Below, piece after piece: positions 33,436-42,466 of a DNA stretch of 46,695 bases. The notes under the pieces were generated by a model. That model was not told the origin of the DNA, made no database searches, and saw nothing but the letters and a program-made list of their open reading frames with translations. The stretch spans positions 3,334 to 50,028 of the forward strand of contig FR881970.1 of assembly GCA_000435615.1 (NCBI GenBank). Direction: 5' to 3'. The stretch is from Firmicutes bacterium CAG:238 (GTDB lineage: Bacteria; Bacillota; Clostridia; Peptostreptococcales; Anaerovoracaceae). The translations under genes were made by a program, and so were the position numbers. How positions within the stretch are numbered: position 1 is the stretch's first letter; each line of letters starts with the position of its first letter.

Positions 33436-33473
33436 AAATCAATGTTCGGAATAACACGAACATTGATTTTTTT
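33436..33473 (+). terminator. Intrinsic terminator after xpt
   Basis: 13-bp perfect stem (33436-33448 with 33457-33469), 8-base loop, T-run. Confidence 0.92.
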
Positions 33474-33509
33474 ATTGAATAAATAGTAAAGAAATATTCG
33501 TATTTTCTA

Positions 33510-33538
33510 TTGTTTTCTAAAATTTGCAGACTTATAAT
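33510..33538 (+). promoter_or_regulatory. Promoter of the nucleoside uptake operon
   Basis: TTGTTT (33510-33515), 17-bp spacer, TATAAT (33533-33538), 64 bp before the lipoprotein start. Confidence 0.7.
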
Positions 33539-33602
33539 TTAATTGCAAAAGGAAATTTTGTACAGAAAATGACGATATGATTTCAAAGAGGAGAAGAGAA
33601 AA

Positions 33603-34814
33603 ATGAAAAAAGTTTTAAGTGTTTTACTCGTAATGGTAATGATTTTATCACTTGCAGCTTGCGGAAACAACGAAAGCAAGACTGACGGTGAGGTTTACAA
33701 AGTTGGTATGGTATGTATCGGTGACGAAAACGCTGCATACGACAGAAACTTCTACATGGCAGCTGACGCAGCGAAGGAACAGCTTGCTGCAAAGGGCATC
33801 AACATTGAATGGACTTATACATACAACCATCCGGAAGGTGACCCGGTTGCAACAGACAACAGAGAACTTGCAGAAATGGGATGCATCGCAGTGTTCAATA
33901 ACTCCTACGGAATGGAACCGGCAATGCTTACGGTAGCTGCTGACTATCCGGATACAATTTTCGCAGGACTCACAAACGAAGCTTCTCAGAGAGATTCTTT
34001 AGAAAATACAGTTAACGCATTCCCAAGCGTGTATGAAGGACGTTACCTTGCAGGTGTTGCTGCAGGAATGAAACTTCAGGAAATGATCGACAATGGCGAA
34101 ATCAAAGCGAAAGACGCAGTTATCGGTTATGTAGGTGCTTACACATTCGCAGAAGTTATCTCCGGATACACAGCATTCTATCTTGGCGCAAAGAGTGTTT
34201 GCCCGAGCGTTACAATGATGGTTGAATTTATCGGTTCCTGGGGAGATCCTACGATGGAAGCAGCAACGGCTCAGGACTTAATTGACAGAGGCGCAGTACT
34301 GATTTCCCAGCACTCAGATTCCACAACTCCGGCAACAACTGCTCAGTCCGCAGGAAAGTTCCACGTTGGATACAACCTCGATATGACAGACGTTGCACCG
34401 GAAGCATCCCTGATTTCCTCCAGAATTGACTGGACAAACTACTTCGTATATGTAATCGAAACAATTGTAAACGGCGGAACAGTTGACCAGGATTACAAAG
34501 AACACGGATTTGCTGAGGGAGATGTAGCACTTACAACATTAAACGAAAGCATCGCAGCTGCAGGAACAGCTGACAAGCTTGCAGAAGTTGAAGCAGCACT
34601 TGCTGACGGTTCTCTTCACGTATTTGATACAGATACATTCACGGTAGGCGGCAAGAAAGCAACGAAGGGTCTTGTTGACATGGATGGCGACTTCCAGGGC
34701 GAAGAAGACTATAATGCAATCTTTGACGGATACTATCACGAATCCCACTTCAAATCAGCTCCAAGCTTCGACCTCAGAATCGACGGCATCAAACTGATCA
34801 ACGAAGAATACTAA
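33603..34814 (+). CDS. BMP-family nucleoside-binding lipoprotein
   Basis: 403 residues. A lipoprotein signal peptide with lipobox SLAAC places the lipid on Cys20. The mature part is the BmpA/PnrA family of periplasmic-like binding proteins: KVGMVCIGDENAAYD, NSYGMEPAM, a central VIGYVGAY, and VLISQHSDSTTPATTAQSAG. Members bind purine nucleosides such as guanosine and inosine, although some of this group bind other ligands. It supplies substrate to the NupO/P/Q transporter encoded next. The gene has its own promoter, and a hairpin separates it from the ATPase gene, a layout that gives more binding protein than transporter. Confidence 0.88.
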   Translation: MKKVLSVLLVMVMILSLAACGNNESKTDGEVYKVGMVCIGDENAAYDRNFYMAADAAKEQLAAKGINIEWTYTYNHPEGDPVATDNRELAEMGCIAVFNNSYGMEPAMLTVAADYPDTIFAGLTNEASQRDSLENTVNAFPSVYEGRYLAGVAAGMKLQEMIDNGEIKAKDAVIGYVGAYTFAEVISGYTAFYLGAKSVCPSVTMMVEFIGSWGDPTMEAATAQDLIDRGAVLISQHSDSTTPATTAQSAGKFHVGYNLDMTDVAPEASLISSRIDWTNYFVYVIETIVNGGTVDQDYKEHGFAEGDVALTTLNESIAAAGTADKLAEVEAALADGSLHVFDTDTFTVGGKKATKGLVDMDGDFQGEEDYNAIFDGYYHESHFKSAPSFDLRIDGIKLINEEY

Positions 34815-34835
34815 AAACAAGTCATTTGGAATATA

Positions 34836-34867
34836 GCCGAAAGGGGACTTTTAGGTCCTCTTTTGGC
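34836..34867 (+). promoter_or_regulatory. Intercistronic hairpin between binding protein and ATPase genes
   Basis: GCCGAAAGGGGAC (34836-34848) can pair with GTCCTCTTTTGGC (34855-34867), loop TTTTAG. There is no strong T-run, so it may stabilise the upstream mRNA or terminate only partly. Confidence 0.65.
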
Positions 34868-34915
34868 GTTTAAAAGGTCATATAGAATTTGGTAATATAT
34901 TAATAGGAAAAGACA

Positions 34916-36448
34916 ATGGAAAAAAATCATGCAGTGGAATTTAAAGGAATAACCAAGCGTTTTGGCAGCAATGTGGCCAACAATGCGGTTGACCTTTATC
35001 TTGACAAGGGCGTGATCATGGCGCTACTTGGAGAAAACGGCTCAGGCAAGACAACTCTGATGAATATGCTGGCCGGAATTTATTTCCCGGATGAGGGACA
35101 AATATACATCGACGGAAAGCCGGTGACAATCACATCACCAAAAGACGCTTTCGACAACAAAATCGGAATGATCCATCAACATTTCAAACTTGTTGATGTA
35201 TTCACCGCAGCGGAAAACATTGTACTGGGTCTTGAGGAAAAAGGAAAACTTGACCGTAAAGTTGTTTCCGCAAAGGTGAGAGAAATAAGCGAAAAATACG
35301 GGTTTGAAATTGATCCCGATAAAAAAATATATGAAATGTCCGTATCGGAAAAGCAGACAGTTGAAATTATAAAAGTTCTTTACAGGGGAGCGGACATGCT
35401 CATCCTTGACGAACCTACGGCTGTTCTGACACCGCAGGAGACAAGAAAACTCTTCTCAGTACTCAGAACGATGCGAGATGACGGAAAAGCAATCATCATC
35501 ATCACACACAAACTAAATGAAGTAATGGAAATTTCAGATGTTGTTGCCGTTCTCAGAAAGGGCGAACACATCGCTACGGTAAGAACACCGGAGACAAACG
35601 AAACCGAACTTACCGAAATGATGGTAGGACATAAGGTTTCCCTTAATATCGACCGGCCGGAGCCGGTAAATCCGAAACCACGCCTTACGATCGCAGGTCT
35701 TACCTGCCGTGACAGCGAAGGTGTTACAAAACTGGATGATGTTGGATTCATCGCATACAGCGGTGAAATTTTGGGAATCGCGGGAATCGCGGGAAGCGGA
35801 CAGAAGGAACTTCTGGAAGCAATCGCAGGACTCCGCCACGCGACACACGGTTCCATCATCTATTCACCGGAAGGCAAGGCACCGGAAGAACTCGTAGGCA
35901 AGAGCCCGATGGAAATCAAGGATGCCGGTGTTGCCTTGGCATTTGTTCCGGAAGACAGGCTGGGCATGGGGCTTGTAGGCGGAATGGGAATGACCGGAAA
36001 CATGATGCTCCGTTCCTGGAATAAGGGAAAAGGCATTTTCATAGACCGTAAGGCTCCGGAAAAACTCGCAGAAAGTGTTCTCGAAAACCTTCAGGTTAAG
36101 ACACCTGGAATCGATTATCCGGTAAGAAAGCTTTCCGGCGGAAATGTTCAGAAGGTACTGGTAGGACGCGAAATCGCGTCCGCACCGTCGGTTCTGATGA
36201 GTGCCTATGCGGTAAGAGGTCTTGATATCAATACATCATACACGATTTACAATTTGATGACCGAGCAAAAAATGAAAGGCGTTGCCGTAATCTTCGTCGG
36301 CGAAGACCTTGATGTCTTGCTCGAACTTTGCGATAAGATTCTCGTTCTTTGCGCAGGTAAAGTATCGGGTCTTGTGGACGCAAGAACAACCACGAAAGAA
36401 GAAGTCGGAATGCTGATGACGCGTCTTGGCGGAAAGGAGGAAAACTAA
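34916..36448 (+). CDS. nupO: ABC transporter ATP-binding protein (NupO-type, two nucleotide-binding domains)
   Basis: 510 residues with two ABC domains fused, as in RbsA/NupO. The first has Walker A GENGSGKTT, a signature MSVSEKQTVEI in place of LSGGQ, and Walker B MLILDEPTAVLTP. The second has IAGIAGSGQKELLEAIAG, a clean LSGGNVQKVLVGREIA signature, and a degenerate Walker B VLMSAYAVRGLD that lacks the usual acidic Asp-Glu. One fully active ATP site with a degenerate partner is typical of this class. Works with the two permeases downstream, whose first gene begins right after its stop codon. Confidence 0.9.
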   Translation: MEKNHAVEFKGITKRFGSNVANNAVDLYLDKGVIMALLGENGSGKTTLMNMLAGIYFPDEGQIYIDGKPVTITSPKDAFDNKIGMIHQHFKLVDVFTAAENIVLGLEEKGKLDRKVVSAKVREISEKYGFEIDPDKKIYEMSVSEKQTVEIIKVLYRGADMLILDEPTAVLTPQETRKLFSVLRTMRDDGKAIIIITHKLNEVMEISDVVAVLRKGEHIATVRTPETNETELTEMMVGHKVSLNIDRPEPVNPKPRLTIAGLTCRDSEGVTKLDDVGFIAYSGEILGIAGIAGSGQKELLEAIAGLRHATHGSIIYSPEGKAPEELVGKSPMEIKDAGVALAFVPEDRLGMGLVGGMGMTGNMMLRSWNKGKGIFIDRKAPEKLAESVLENLQVKTPGIDYPVRKLSGGNVQKVLVGREIASAPSVLMSAYAVRGLDINTSYTIYNLMTEQKMKGVAVIFVGEDLDVLLELCDKILVLCAGKVSGLVDARTTTKEEVGMLMTRLGGKEEN

Positions 36449-37531
36449 ATGAACGAAAAAACTCCTTTCATCAGAATTGCGAAAAGAGAGGACCTGCCTA
36501 AATCCAGAATTTGGATGATAAGAACGATCGCATTTGCTGTCGCAATCCTCCTTGGTGCATTGATTTTCCTTATTGCCGGAACAAATCCGTTTACGGCATA
36601 CGGAACCATTCTCGCAAGTTCACTCGGCAAAATCACAGGAATCAGACAGGTGATAAAAATTGCCGTTCCGCTTCTTGGAACCGCACTCGCGCTTGCTCCG
36701 TGTTTTGCAATGAGATTCTGGAACATCGGCGGCGAGGGTCAGATTACAATGGGAGCTGTTGCGGCAAGTTTCTTTGCACTCAACTTTGCAAAAACCATTC
36801 CTTCACCGATACTGCTCCTGCTCATGGGAATTTTCGCTATGGTATTCGGTGCAATGTGGGCGGCGATTCCTGCAGCTTTTAAGGCACGCTGGGGAACCAA
36901 CGAAACTTTATTTACACTTATGATGAACTACATAGCAATCGGCATCGTAGGCTGGCTTCAGGGCGGACCTTGGGAAGGAAAGCCGGGTTCGCAGATTATT
37001 CCGCTGTTTGACTCCGCTGCGGTGCTTCCGCAGGTGCTCGGCGTACATTGCGGATGGATCATCGTATTGCTTTTGACCGCATTTATGTTTGTATATATGA
37101 ACTACACCAAGCAGGGATACGAAATCGCTGTTTTGGGTGAATCCGAGAACACCGCACGCTATGCAGGAATGAATGTGACCAGAGTTACGCTCAGAACTGC
37201 ATGCATTTCGGGAGCAATCTGCGGACTTGTGGGATTCATGGTATGTTCGGGAGCGAACATGACTCTGTACTCGGATGTTGCAGACGGAGTCGGATTTACG
37301 GCAATCGTTGTATGCTGGCTCGCACAGTTCAATCCTTTTGCGATGATAGCAATTTCACTGCTTCTTGCGGTGTTGGACAAGGGAGCAAGCGGACTGCAGA
37401 CAAGCCTTAGGGTTCCTGCTTCGATTTCGGACATCATTACAGGCATCATACTTCTTTGCATGCTTGCCTGCGAATTCTTCATAAATTATAAATTGATTCT
37501 TCGCGAGCACAGCGGGAAGGAGGTGTGCTGA
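36449..37531 (+). CDS. nupP: Nucleoside ABC transporter permease (NupP-type)
   Basis: 360 residues, about nine membrane helices, BPD_transp_2 family. It shows the EAA-like coupling stretch MAVLGESENTARYAGMNV (as EIAVLGESENTARYAGM) and WNIGGEGQITMGA, the hallmark of the branched-chain/nucleoside permease group. It starts one base after the nupO stop, and its own stop shares a base with the next ATG (TGATG), so translation is coupled. It forms a heterodimer with the following permease. Confidence 0.88.
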   Translation: MNEKTPFIRIAKREDLPKSRIWMIRTIAFAVAILLGALIFLIAGTNPFTAYGTILASSLGKITGIRQVIKIAVPLLGTALALAPCFAMRFWNIGGEGQITMGAVAASFFALNFAKTIPSPILLLLMGIFAMVFGAMWAAIPAAFKARWGTNETLFTLMMNYIAIGIVGWLQGGPWEGKPGSQIIPLFDSAAVLPQVLGVHCGWIIVLLLTAFMFVYMNYTKQGYEIAVLGESENTARYAGMNVTRVTLRTACISGAICGLVGFMVCSGANMTLYSDVADGVGFTAIVVCWLAQFNPFAMIAISLLLAVLDKGASGLQTSLRVPASISDIITGIILLCMLACEFFINYKLILREHSGKEVC

Positions 37532-38517
37532 TGGACTTTAATATTATCGGCTTGATAAGAGCTGCTGTTTTGAACGGCACCCCGCTTTTGTTCGGTACAT
37601 CCGGAGAAATCCTGACGGAAAAATCCGGAAACCTCAACCTCGGAGTGGAAGGCCTCATGTTCATGGGTGGCGCGTTCGGCCTTTGCGGAGCGTTCCTGTA
37701 CGGACATGCTGCAGGTGACAATGCAATCGGTGCTGTTGCTGTGATCATTGCGCTGCTTACATCGTTTGCGGCCGGAGTTATAGGATCCCTGATTTTCAGC
37801 TTCTTGACGATTACATTGAGAGCAAATCAAAATGTAACCGGTCTTGCGCTTACGATTTTCGGAACCGGCGTCGGACAGTTCGTAGGCGAACTGATGAGAA
37901 TCAAAGTCGGTGGCAATGTTACCGTAAGCAATGCACTCAAGGATGCGTTTGCAAACTCGGTACTTCCGGAATTCCTGCAAAACATCCCGGTTATCGGACC
38001 AATCTTGTTCAGCTACAACTTCTTTGTATATCTTGGATTTGCGATTGCCGTCGCAATGGCGTATTTCATGAGCAAAACTAGATCAGGACTGAGCCTTTGT
38101 GCAGTAGGTGAATCGCCGGCAACGGCTGATGCTGCGGGAATTAACATTACAAAATACAGATACCTTGCCACTACAATCGGCGGCGGAATATCCGCAGTCG
38201 GCGGAATGGTATATACGATGACAATCGCGGGAAGCGTTTGGAACCACAACGGACTTTCCGGAGAGGGCTGGGTTGCGGTAGCACTCGTAATCTTCTGCCT
38301 CTGGAAACCTATGAACGCACTTTGGGGTTCCGTTCTCTTCGGAGGACTTCTGATCCTTTATCTCAGGCTTCCGATTCCGTTCCTGCCTACGCAGATTTAC
38401 AAGGTTGTGCCGTATATCGTAACGGCAATCGTTCTTGTAATCGTATCTATGAGACAGAGACGAGAGGACCAGCCTCCGCAGAATCTTGGACTGAACTACT
38501 TCCGTGAAGAGCGGTAG
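37531..38517 (+). CDS. nupQ: Nucleoside ABC transporter permease (NupQ-type)
   Basis: 328 residues with about nine membrane helices of the BPD_transp_2 family. GTPLLFGTSGEILTEKSG and NLGVEGLMFMGGAFG open it, and LCAVGESPATADAAGINI is the coupling segment. The ATG at 37531 follows AAGGAGG and overlaps the nupP stop; an in-frame codon six bases earlier has no advantage. It completes the NupOPQ transporter for purine nucleosides, and an NCS2 base permease lies 38 bp downstream. Confidence 0.88.
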   Translation: MDFNIIGLIRAAVLNGTPLLFGTSGEILTEKSGNLNLGVEGLMFMGGAFGLCGAFLYGHAAGDNAIGAVAVIIALLTSFAAGVIGSLIFSFLTITLRANQNVTGLALTIFGTGVGQFVGELMRIKVGGNVTVSNALKDAFANSVLPEFLQNIPVIGPILFSYNFFVYLGFAIAVAMAYFMSKTRSGLSLCAVGESPATADAAGINITKYRYLATTIGGGISAVGGMVYTMTIAGSVWNHNGLSGEGWVAVALVIFCLWKPMNALWGSVLFGGLLILYLRLPIPFLPTQIYKVVPYIVTAIVLVIVSMRQRREDQPPQNLGLNYFREER

Positions 38518-38554
38518 TTTCAAATAAACAAACAAAAGAGAGAGGAAAAGCACA

Positions 38555-39961
38555 ATGGACAAATTTTTCAAAATCACAGAGCACGGTTCAACAGTAAAAA
38601 CTGAAATTATCGCCGGACTCACAACATTCTTCGCAATGGCTTACATTATCTTTGTTAATCCTAACCAGGTAACCGGTTTCACGGAAGGTTTGGGAAATAT
38701 ATGGAACGCAGTATATGTAGCATCCATATTGGTTGCAACAATCGGCACACTGCTCATGTCACTGTATGCGAAAATGCCTTTTGCACAGGCTTGCGGAATG
38801 GGACTGAACTCCTTCTTCTTCGTAAGCTTCGTTCTTCCGCAGGTGATTTCCGGCGGCGACTGCGTGCAAGGCTATCAGGCAGGTCTTGTTATCATCCTGC
38901 TTTCCGGTATCATATTCTTGTTCCTTTCCATTACAGGTGCAAGACAGTATATCGCAAAGGCAATGCCGGAATGCCTCAAAAAAGCAATTCCCGCAGGCAT
39001 CGGTCTTTTCATTACGTTTATCGGATTCCAGAATGTAGGAATCATTCAGGCAAATCAGTACACTTTAACACAGTTCGTTGACATTCACGGTGCAATCAAC
39101 GGAGAAGGCGGAATCATGTCCGTCCTTCCTGCACTTCTTGCCCTTCTTGGCTTCCTGATTATCGTCGTTCTCGGAAAGCTGAATGTAAAGGGAAACGTAC
39201 TTCTTGGAATTATTGCAACGGCAATTCTTTACTACCTTGTAAGCGGTACGACTCCTTCCTTTGACATCACGCAGATCGGACAGTCGTTCAAAGACTTTAC
39301 TGAGATTGGTGTTGTGGGAGTATTCAAAGCTTCTTCATGGGAACACGCATTCAGCCCGCAGTTCGTAGGCGGAGTTTTCAGTGCTATCATGTACATCATC
39401 ACTTTCTGCCTTGTTGATATGTTCGACACGATTGGAACCTTATACGGAACCGCTTCCCAGGCTGACCTCATGGACGAAAACGGCGACCCAATCAACCTTG
39501 ACCAGTGCATGGCATGCGACTCCATCGCAACCGTTACAGGTGCAGTTCTCGGAACATCCACTTGTACGACATTCGTTGAATCCGCATCCGGTGTTGCTGC
39601 AGGAGGAAGAACCGGCCTTACATCCCTTGTTGTTGCATGCTGCTTCTTCGTATGTCTTTTCCTGACACCGCTTGCAAGCATCGTTCCTGCATGTGCAACA
39701 GCACCTGCCCTCATTTATGTAGGTGTTCTCATGCTCGGAAACTTCAAGAATGTTGAAATGACAGATTTAAAGTCGGCAGCACCTGCATTCCTTACACTGA
39801 TTATGATGCCTCTCACATACTCCATCGCAAACGGTATCGGTATCGGCTCCATCGCTTATACTTTAATTGCTGTTTTCACAGGTGAATTTAAGAAGAATGA
39901 CATCATGGTTGCAATTATCGGATTGTTATTCTGCATGAAGTTCATCTTCATCACGATGTAG
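38555..39961 (+). CDS. NCS2-family purine permease (AzgA/PbuG type)
   Basis: 468 residues, about twelve to fourteen membrane segments. The N-terminal TEIIAGLTTFFAMAYIIFVN and QACGMGLNSFFF, and ESASGVAAGGRTGLTSLVV in the middle, are hallmarks of the hypoxanthine/guanine/adenine AzgA subfamily of proton symporters. DMFDTIGTLYGTASQAD near residue 290 is also characteristic. Together with nupOPQ, xpt and the phosphoribosyltransferase downstream it makes a purine-salvage block. The preferred base is not resolved. Confidence 0.88.
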   Translation: MDKFFKITEHGSTVKTEIIAGLTTFFAMAYIIFVNPNQVTGFTEGLGNIWNAVYVASILVATIGTLLMSLYAKMPFAQACGMGLNSFFFVSFVLPQVISGGDCVQGYQAGLVIILLSGIIFLFLSITGARQYIAKAMPECLKKAIPAGIGLFITFIGFQNVGIIQANQYTLTQFVDIHGAINGEGGIMSVLPALLALLGFLIIVVLGKLNVKGNVLLGIIATAILYYLVSGTTPSFDITQIGQSFKDFTEIGVVGVFKASSWEHAFSPQFVGGVFSAIMYIITFCLVDMFDTIGTLYGTASQADLMDENGDPINLDQCMACDSIATVTGAVLGTSTCTTFVESASGVAAGGRTGLTSLVVACCFFVCLFLTPLASIVPACATAPALIYVGVLMLGNFKNVEMTDLKSAAPAFLTLIMMPLTYSIANGIGIGSIAYTLIAVFTGEFKKNDIMVAIIGLLFCMKFIFITM

Positions 39962-39989
39962 AAATTCTCTTTGAAAAAAATATATTACC

Positions 39990-40027
39990 AAACGAAGCGA
40001 GCGTCCCTTTCCGGGGCGCTTGTTTCT
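39990..40027 (+). terminator. Intrinsic terminator after the purine permease
   Basis: AGCGTCCC (40000-40007), loop TTTCC, GGGGCGCT (40013-40020), with outer AAAC/GTTT pairing and a short T-rich tail. Confidence 0.7.
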
Positions 40028-40029
40028 TG

Positions 40030-40058
40030 TTGAAATCTTTTTTTGGAAAGTGTATAAT
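40030..40058 (+). promoter_or_regulatory. Promoter of the phosphoribosyltransferase/LysO unit
   Basis: TTGAAA (40030-40035), 17-bp spacer, TATAAT (40053-40058), 33 bp before the ATG. Confidence 0.75.
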
Positions 40059-40091
40059 AAGGGGAGAACAGACATAGAAAGGAAGACGCAT

Positions 40092-40646
40092 ATGTTTTAC
40101 GAAATGACGATAGCAGGACACAAAAGGCAGCTGCCTTTGTTCAAAGTAACCGATGACTTATATATCGGAGCATTCATTATGTTCAGCGATGTTGAAATTA
40201 CAGTTGCATCTGCAGGTGAACTTCTCAAGAAAGCTCCGGAATTTGATATTCTGGTGACCGCAGAAGCAAAGAGCATTCCGCTGATTCACGAAATGGCAAG
40301 ACAGGCGGGAGTCAACGATTATGTGGTTGCACGCAAAGGCCCGAAGATTTATATGGATAACATCATTACAACGGAAGTTGATTCTATCACAACCGATCAC
40401 ATTCAGACACTTTGCATCGGTCAGAAGGAAATTGACTTAATCAAGGGAAGAAGGGTTCTTATCGTGGACGATGTAATCAGCACGGGCGAATCCCTGAAGT
40501 CCATTGAGAATCTGGTTGAAAGAGCCGGAGGAAACATTATCGGCAAGATGGCGGTTCTCGCAGAAGGCGCGGCGGCTGACAGAGACGATATTATTTTCCT
40601 CGAAAAACTTCCTGTATTTAATGCGGACGGAACGGTTAAGGAATAA
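40092..40646 (+). CDS. Type I phosphoribosyltransferase (adenine-like)
   Basis: 184 residues with the PRPP loop VLIVDDVISTGESLKSIENL at about 120-140 and the phosphate-binding segment ILVTAEAKSIPLIHEMAR with VARKGPKIY, as in adenine phosphoribosyltransferases. It begins with a short substrate hood. The ATG at 40092 follows AAAGGAAG. Similar proteins are often annotated just as 'phosphoribosyltransferase family protein', so the base used is uncertain. The adjacent permease supports purine salvage. The next gene starts 3 bp after the stop. Confidence 0.75.
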   Translation: MFYEMTIAGHKRQLPLFKVTDDLYIGAFIMFSDVEITVASAGELLKKAPEFDILVTAEAKSIPLIHEMARQAGVNDYVVARKGPKIYMDNIITTEVDSITTDHIQTLCIGQKEIDLIKGRRVLIVDDVISTGESLKSIENLVERAGGNIIGKMAVLAEGAAADRDDIIFLEKLPVFNADGTVKE

Positions 40647-40649
40647 AAA

Positions 40650-41609
40650 ATGTTTTTATATATCCCTTTTATATGCATCACGCTCGGTGCGGTGATAAAC
40701 TGGAAAGGATTACCTGACAAGGCACTTAAGGTCTCCGACATTTTGATGAATGTCGCACTTTTTGCGCTCATGGCGGTGATAGGCCTTAATATCGGGCTGT
40801 CCGACACGGTTATGAAGAATTTGGGAAGCATTGGTGTTAAATGCCTCCTTATTTCGTTTGCCGCAATTTGGTGCAGTGTGGGTTTAACCGTACTTTGCGA
40901 GAAGACGGTTATGCCGCTTGAGAAAATCAGGCTGCAGCTCCTGGCGGAAAAGAATTCGGAGGATGTCCTTGAAGAGGCAGCCTCCGAGGAAAAAGGAGGG
41001 CTTCCTACCCTGCTTATTACCATGCCGGCATTTATAGCGGCGGGCATTTTGGCAGGGTATTACCTGGTGCCGAAGGGCGAGAATGCCTGGCTTGACACCG
41101 CACTTACGGTTTCGCTGATTTTCCTTTATACAGGGGCGGGCGTTATGCTCGCATCGAATAAGAGCGTGTTCGTGTACATAAAGAAGCTGGGGCTTAGGAT
41201 TCTGTTCCTGCCGCTTTCGATTTTTATCGGCTGTATTCTCGGTGGATTTATAGGAGGAATGCTTCTCCATGTACCGCTGAAGTGGTCGGTTCTTTCGGCA
41301 AGCGGAATGGGATACTACAGCCTGACCGGGGCATTCCTGACCGAAGCCTACGGCATTGAGGCCGGCGTTTACGGCTTTATTGTGAATGTCTCACGGGATG
41401 TGTTCACAGTTGCACTTTTGCCGCTCCTCATGAAGATAAGCAAAGGCAGTGCAATCGCATCGGGAGCGGGCGGATGCATGGACACCATGCTGATTCCCGT
41501 AAGCAAGGCAGTCGGCCCGGAGCTTGGGCTTGTCGCCTTGATAAGCGGAACCATTACAACCCTTGCGGTACCGTTTATTCTCCCTATCGGGGTTTCATTG
41601 TTTGGATAA
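40650..41609 (+). CDS. LysO-family (YbjE-like) lysine exporter homologue
   Basis: 319 residues, about eight to ten membrane helices, lysine exporter LysO family. The characteristic SASGMGYYSLTGAFLTEAYG near residue 215-235 and IVNVSRDVF follow. The insert PLEKIRLQLLAEKNSEDVLEE in the first half is a long cytoplasmic loop. Family members export lysine or its toxic analogues; substrate here is inferred. The start is 3 bp after the phosphoribosyltransferase stop, so the two are co-transcribed, but no functional link between them is evident. Confidence 0.8.
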   Translation: MFLYIPFICITLGAVINWKGLPDKALKVSDILMNVALFALMAVIGLNIGLSDTVMKNLGSIGVKCLLISFAAIWCSVGLTVLCEKTVMPLEKIRLQLLAEKNSEDVLEEAASEEKGGLPTLLITMPAFIAAGILAGYYLVPKGENAWLDTALTVSLIFLYTGAGVMLASNKSVFVYIKKLGLRILFLPLSIFIGCILGGFIGGMLLHVPLKWSVLSASGMGYYSLTGAFLTEAYGIEAGVYGFIVNVSRDVFTVALLPLLMKISKGSAIASGAGGCMDTMLIPVSKAVGPELGLVALISGTITTLAVPFILPIGVSLFG

Positions 41610-41623
41610 GGATGCACTAGATG

Positions 41624-41661
41624 CCCGAAACTTACGAAAATGTAAGGATCGGGCTGTTTTT
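41624..41661 (+). terminator. Intrinsic terminator after the LysO gene
   Basis: GCCCGA (41624-41629) with TCGGGC (41649-41654), enclosing CTTAC/GTAAG, then TGTTTTTG. Confidence 0.75.
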
Positions 41662-41726
41662 GTAAGGAAAGAACTGTTTTGAGATGAGAGAAGATGTGTT
41701 ACAATAAAGAAAAGGAGGGAGATGAG

Positions 41727-42410
41727 ATGCTGAAAAAAGTCGTACGAAGAATCATACTGCTGATACTGATGCTTGCGGCTGTCACCGGAGGGGCGGTGGT
41801 AGTAAACGGATATGAAATATACAAAGACGCGGTCGGCAAGGTGCCGGTCAGCGATAAAATCGCACAGATACAGGAAAAGGAACACTACACGAAGTTTGAT
41901 CAACTTCCTCAGCGGTACATAGATGCGGTTATTGCAGCGGAGGACCGCCGTTTTTTTAAACACCACGGGTTTGATATTCTGGCGACCGGAAGGGCCATGT
42001 GGCATAACATGGAGGCAGGAAGCCTTATCGAAGGGGGAAGTACGATCACGCAGCAGCTCGCCAAGAACATGTACTTTTCGCAGGAAAAGAAGTTTACGCG
42101 CAAGGTAGCCGAGGTGTTCGTATCAAACGATATCGAGAATCTCTGTGACAAGGAAACGATTTTTGAACTTTATATAAATTCCATCTACTTCGGCTCCGGG
42201 TACTATACCGTGTACGACGCAGCACATGGATATTACGGAAAAGATCCGGCAGACTTGAATGATTATGAATGTACGATGCTCGCAGGCGTTCCAAACGCTC
42301 CGTCGGTATATTCGCCCGATGTAAACCCAAAACTTGCCGAAGAGAGAAGGCAGCAGGTTCTGGAATGCATGGTGGAAAACGGATATATTGAAGAAGGGGA
42401 GCTTCAGTAA
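41727..42410 (+). CDS. Monofunctional peptidoglycan glycosyltransferase (GT51)
   Basis: 227 residues. One N-terminal membrane anchor (LLILMLAAVTGGAVVVNGY) holds a glycosyltransferase 51 domain. The catalytic motif AAEDRRFFKHHGFD, GGSTITQQLAKNMYFS and the C-terminal ELYINSIYFGSG match. It extends glycan chains from lipid II. No transpeptidase domain follows, so it is a MtgA-like form or a very short class A PBP. The ATG at 41727 follows AAGGAGGGA. The GH18 gene follows 56 bp later. Confidence 0.88.
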   Translation: MLKKVVRRIILLILMLAAVTGGAVVVNGYEIYKDAVGKVPVSDKIAQIQEKEHYTKFDQLPQRYIDAVIAAEDRRFFKHHGFDILATGRAMWHNMEAGSLIEGGSTITQQLAKNMYFSQEKKFTRKVAEVFVSNDIENLCDKETIFELYINSIYFGSGYYTVYDAAHGYYGKDPADLNDYECTMLAGVPNAPSVYSPDVNPKLAEERRQQVLECMVENGYIEEGELQ

Positions 42411-42466
42411 AAAAGCCGTCATGCAGCCCGGACTTTCGGCATAGAATATGTCAGGGAGGTCGGGAA

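Noticed and set aside
33412..33602. Possible purine riboswitch between xpt and the nucleoside uptake operon.
   Set aside because: The region is filled by a terminator and a promoter, and the paired loops and conserved core of a purine aptamer were not found.
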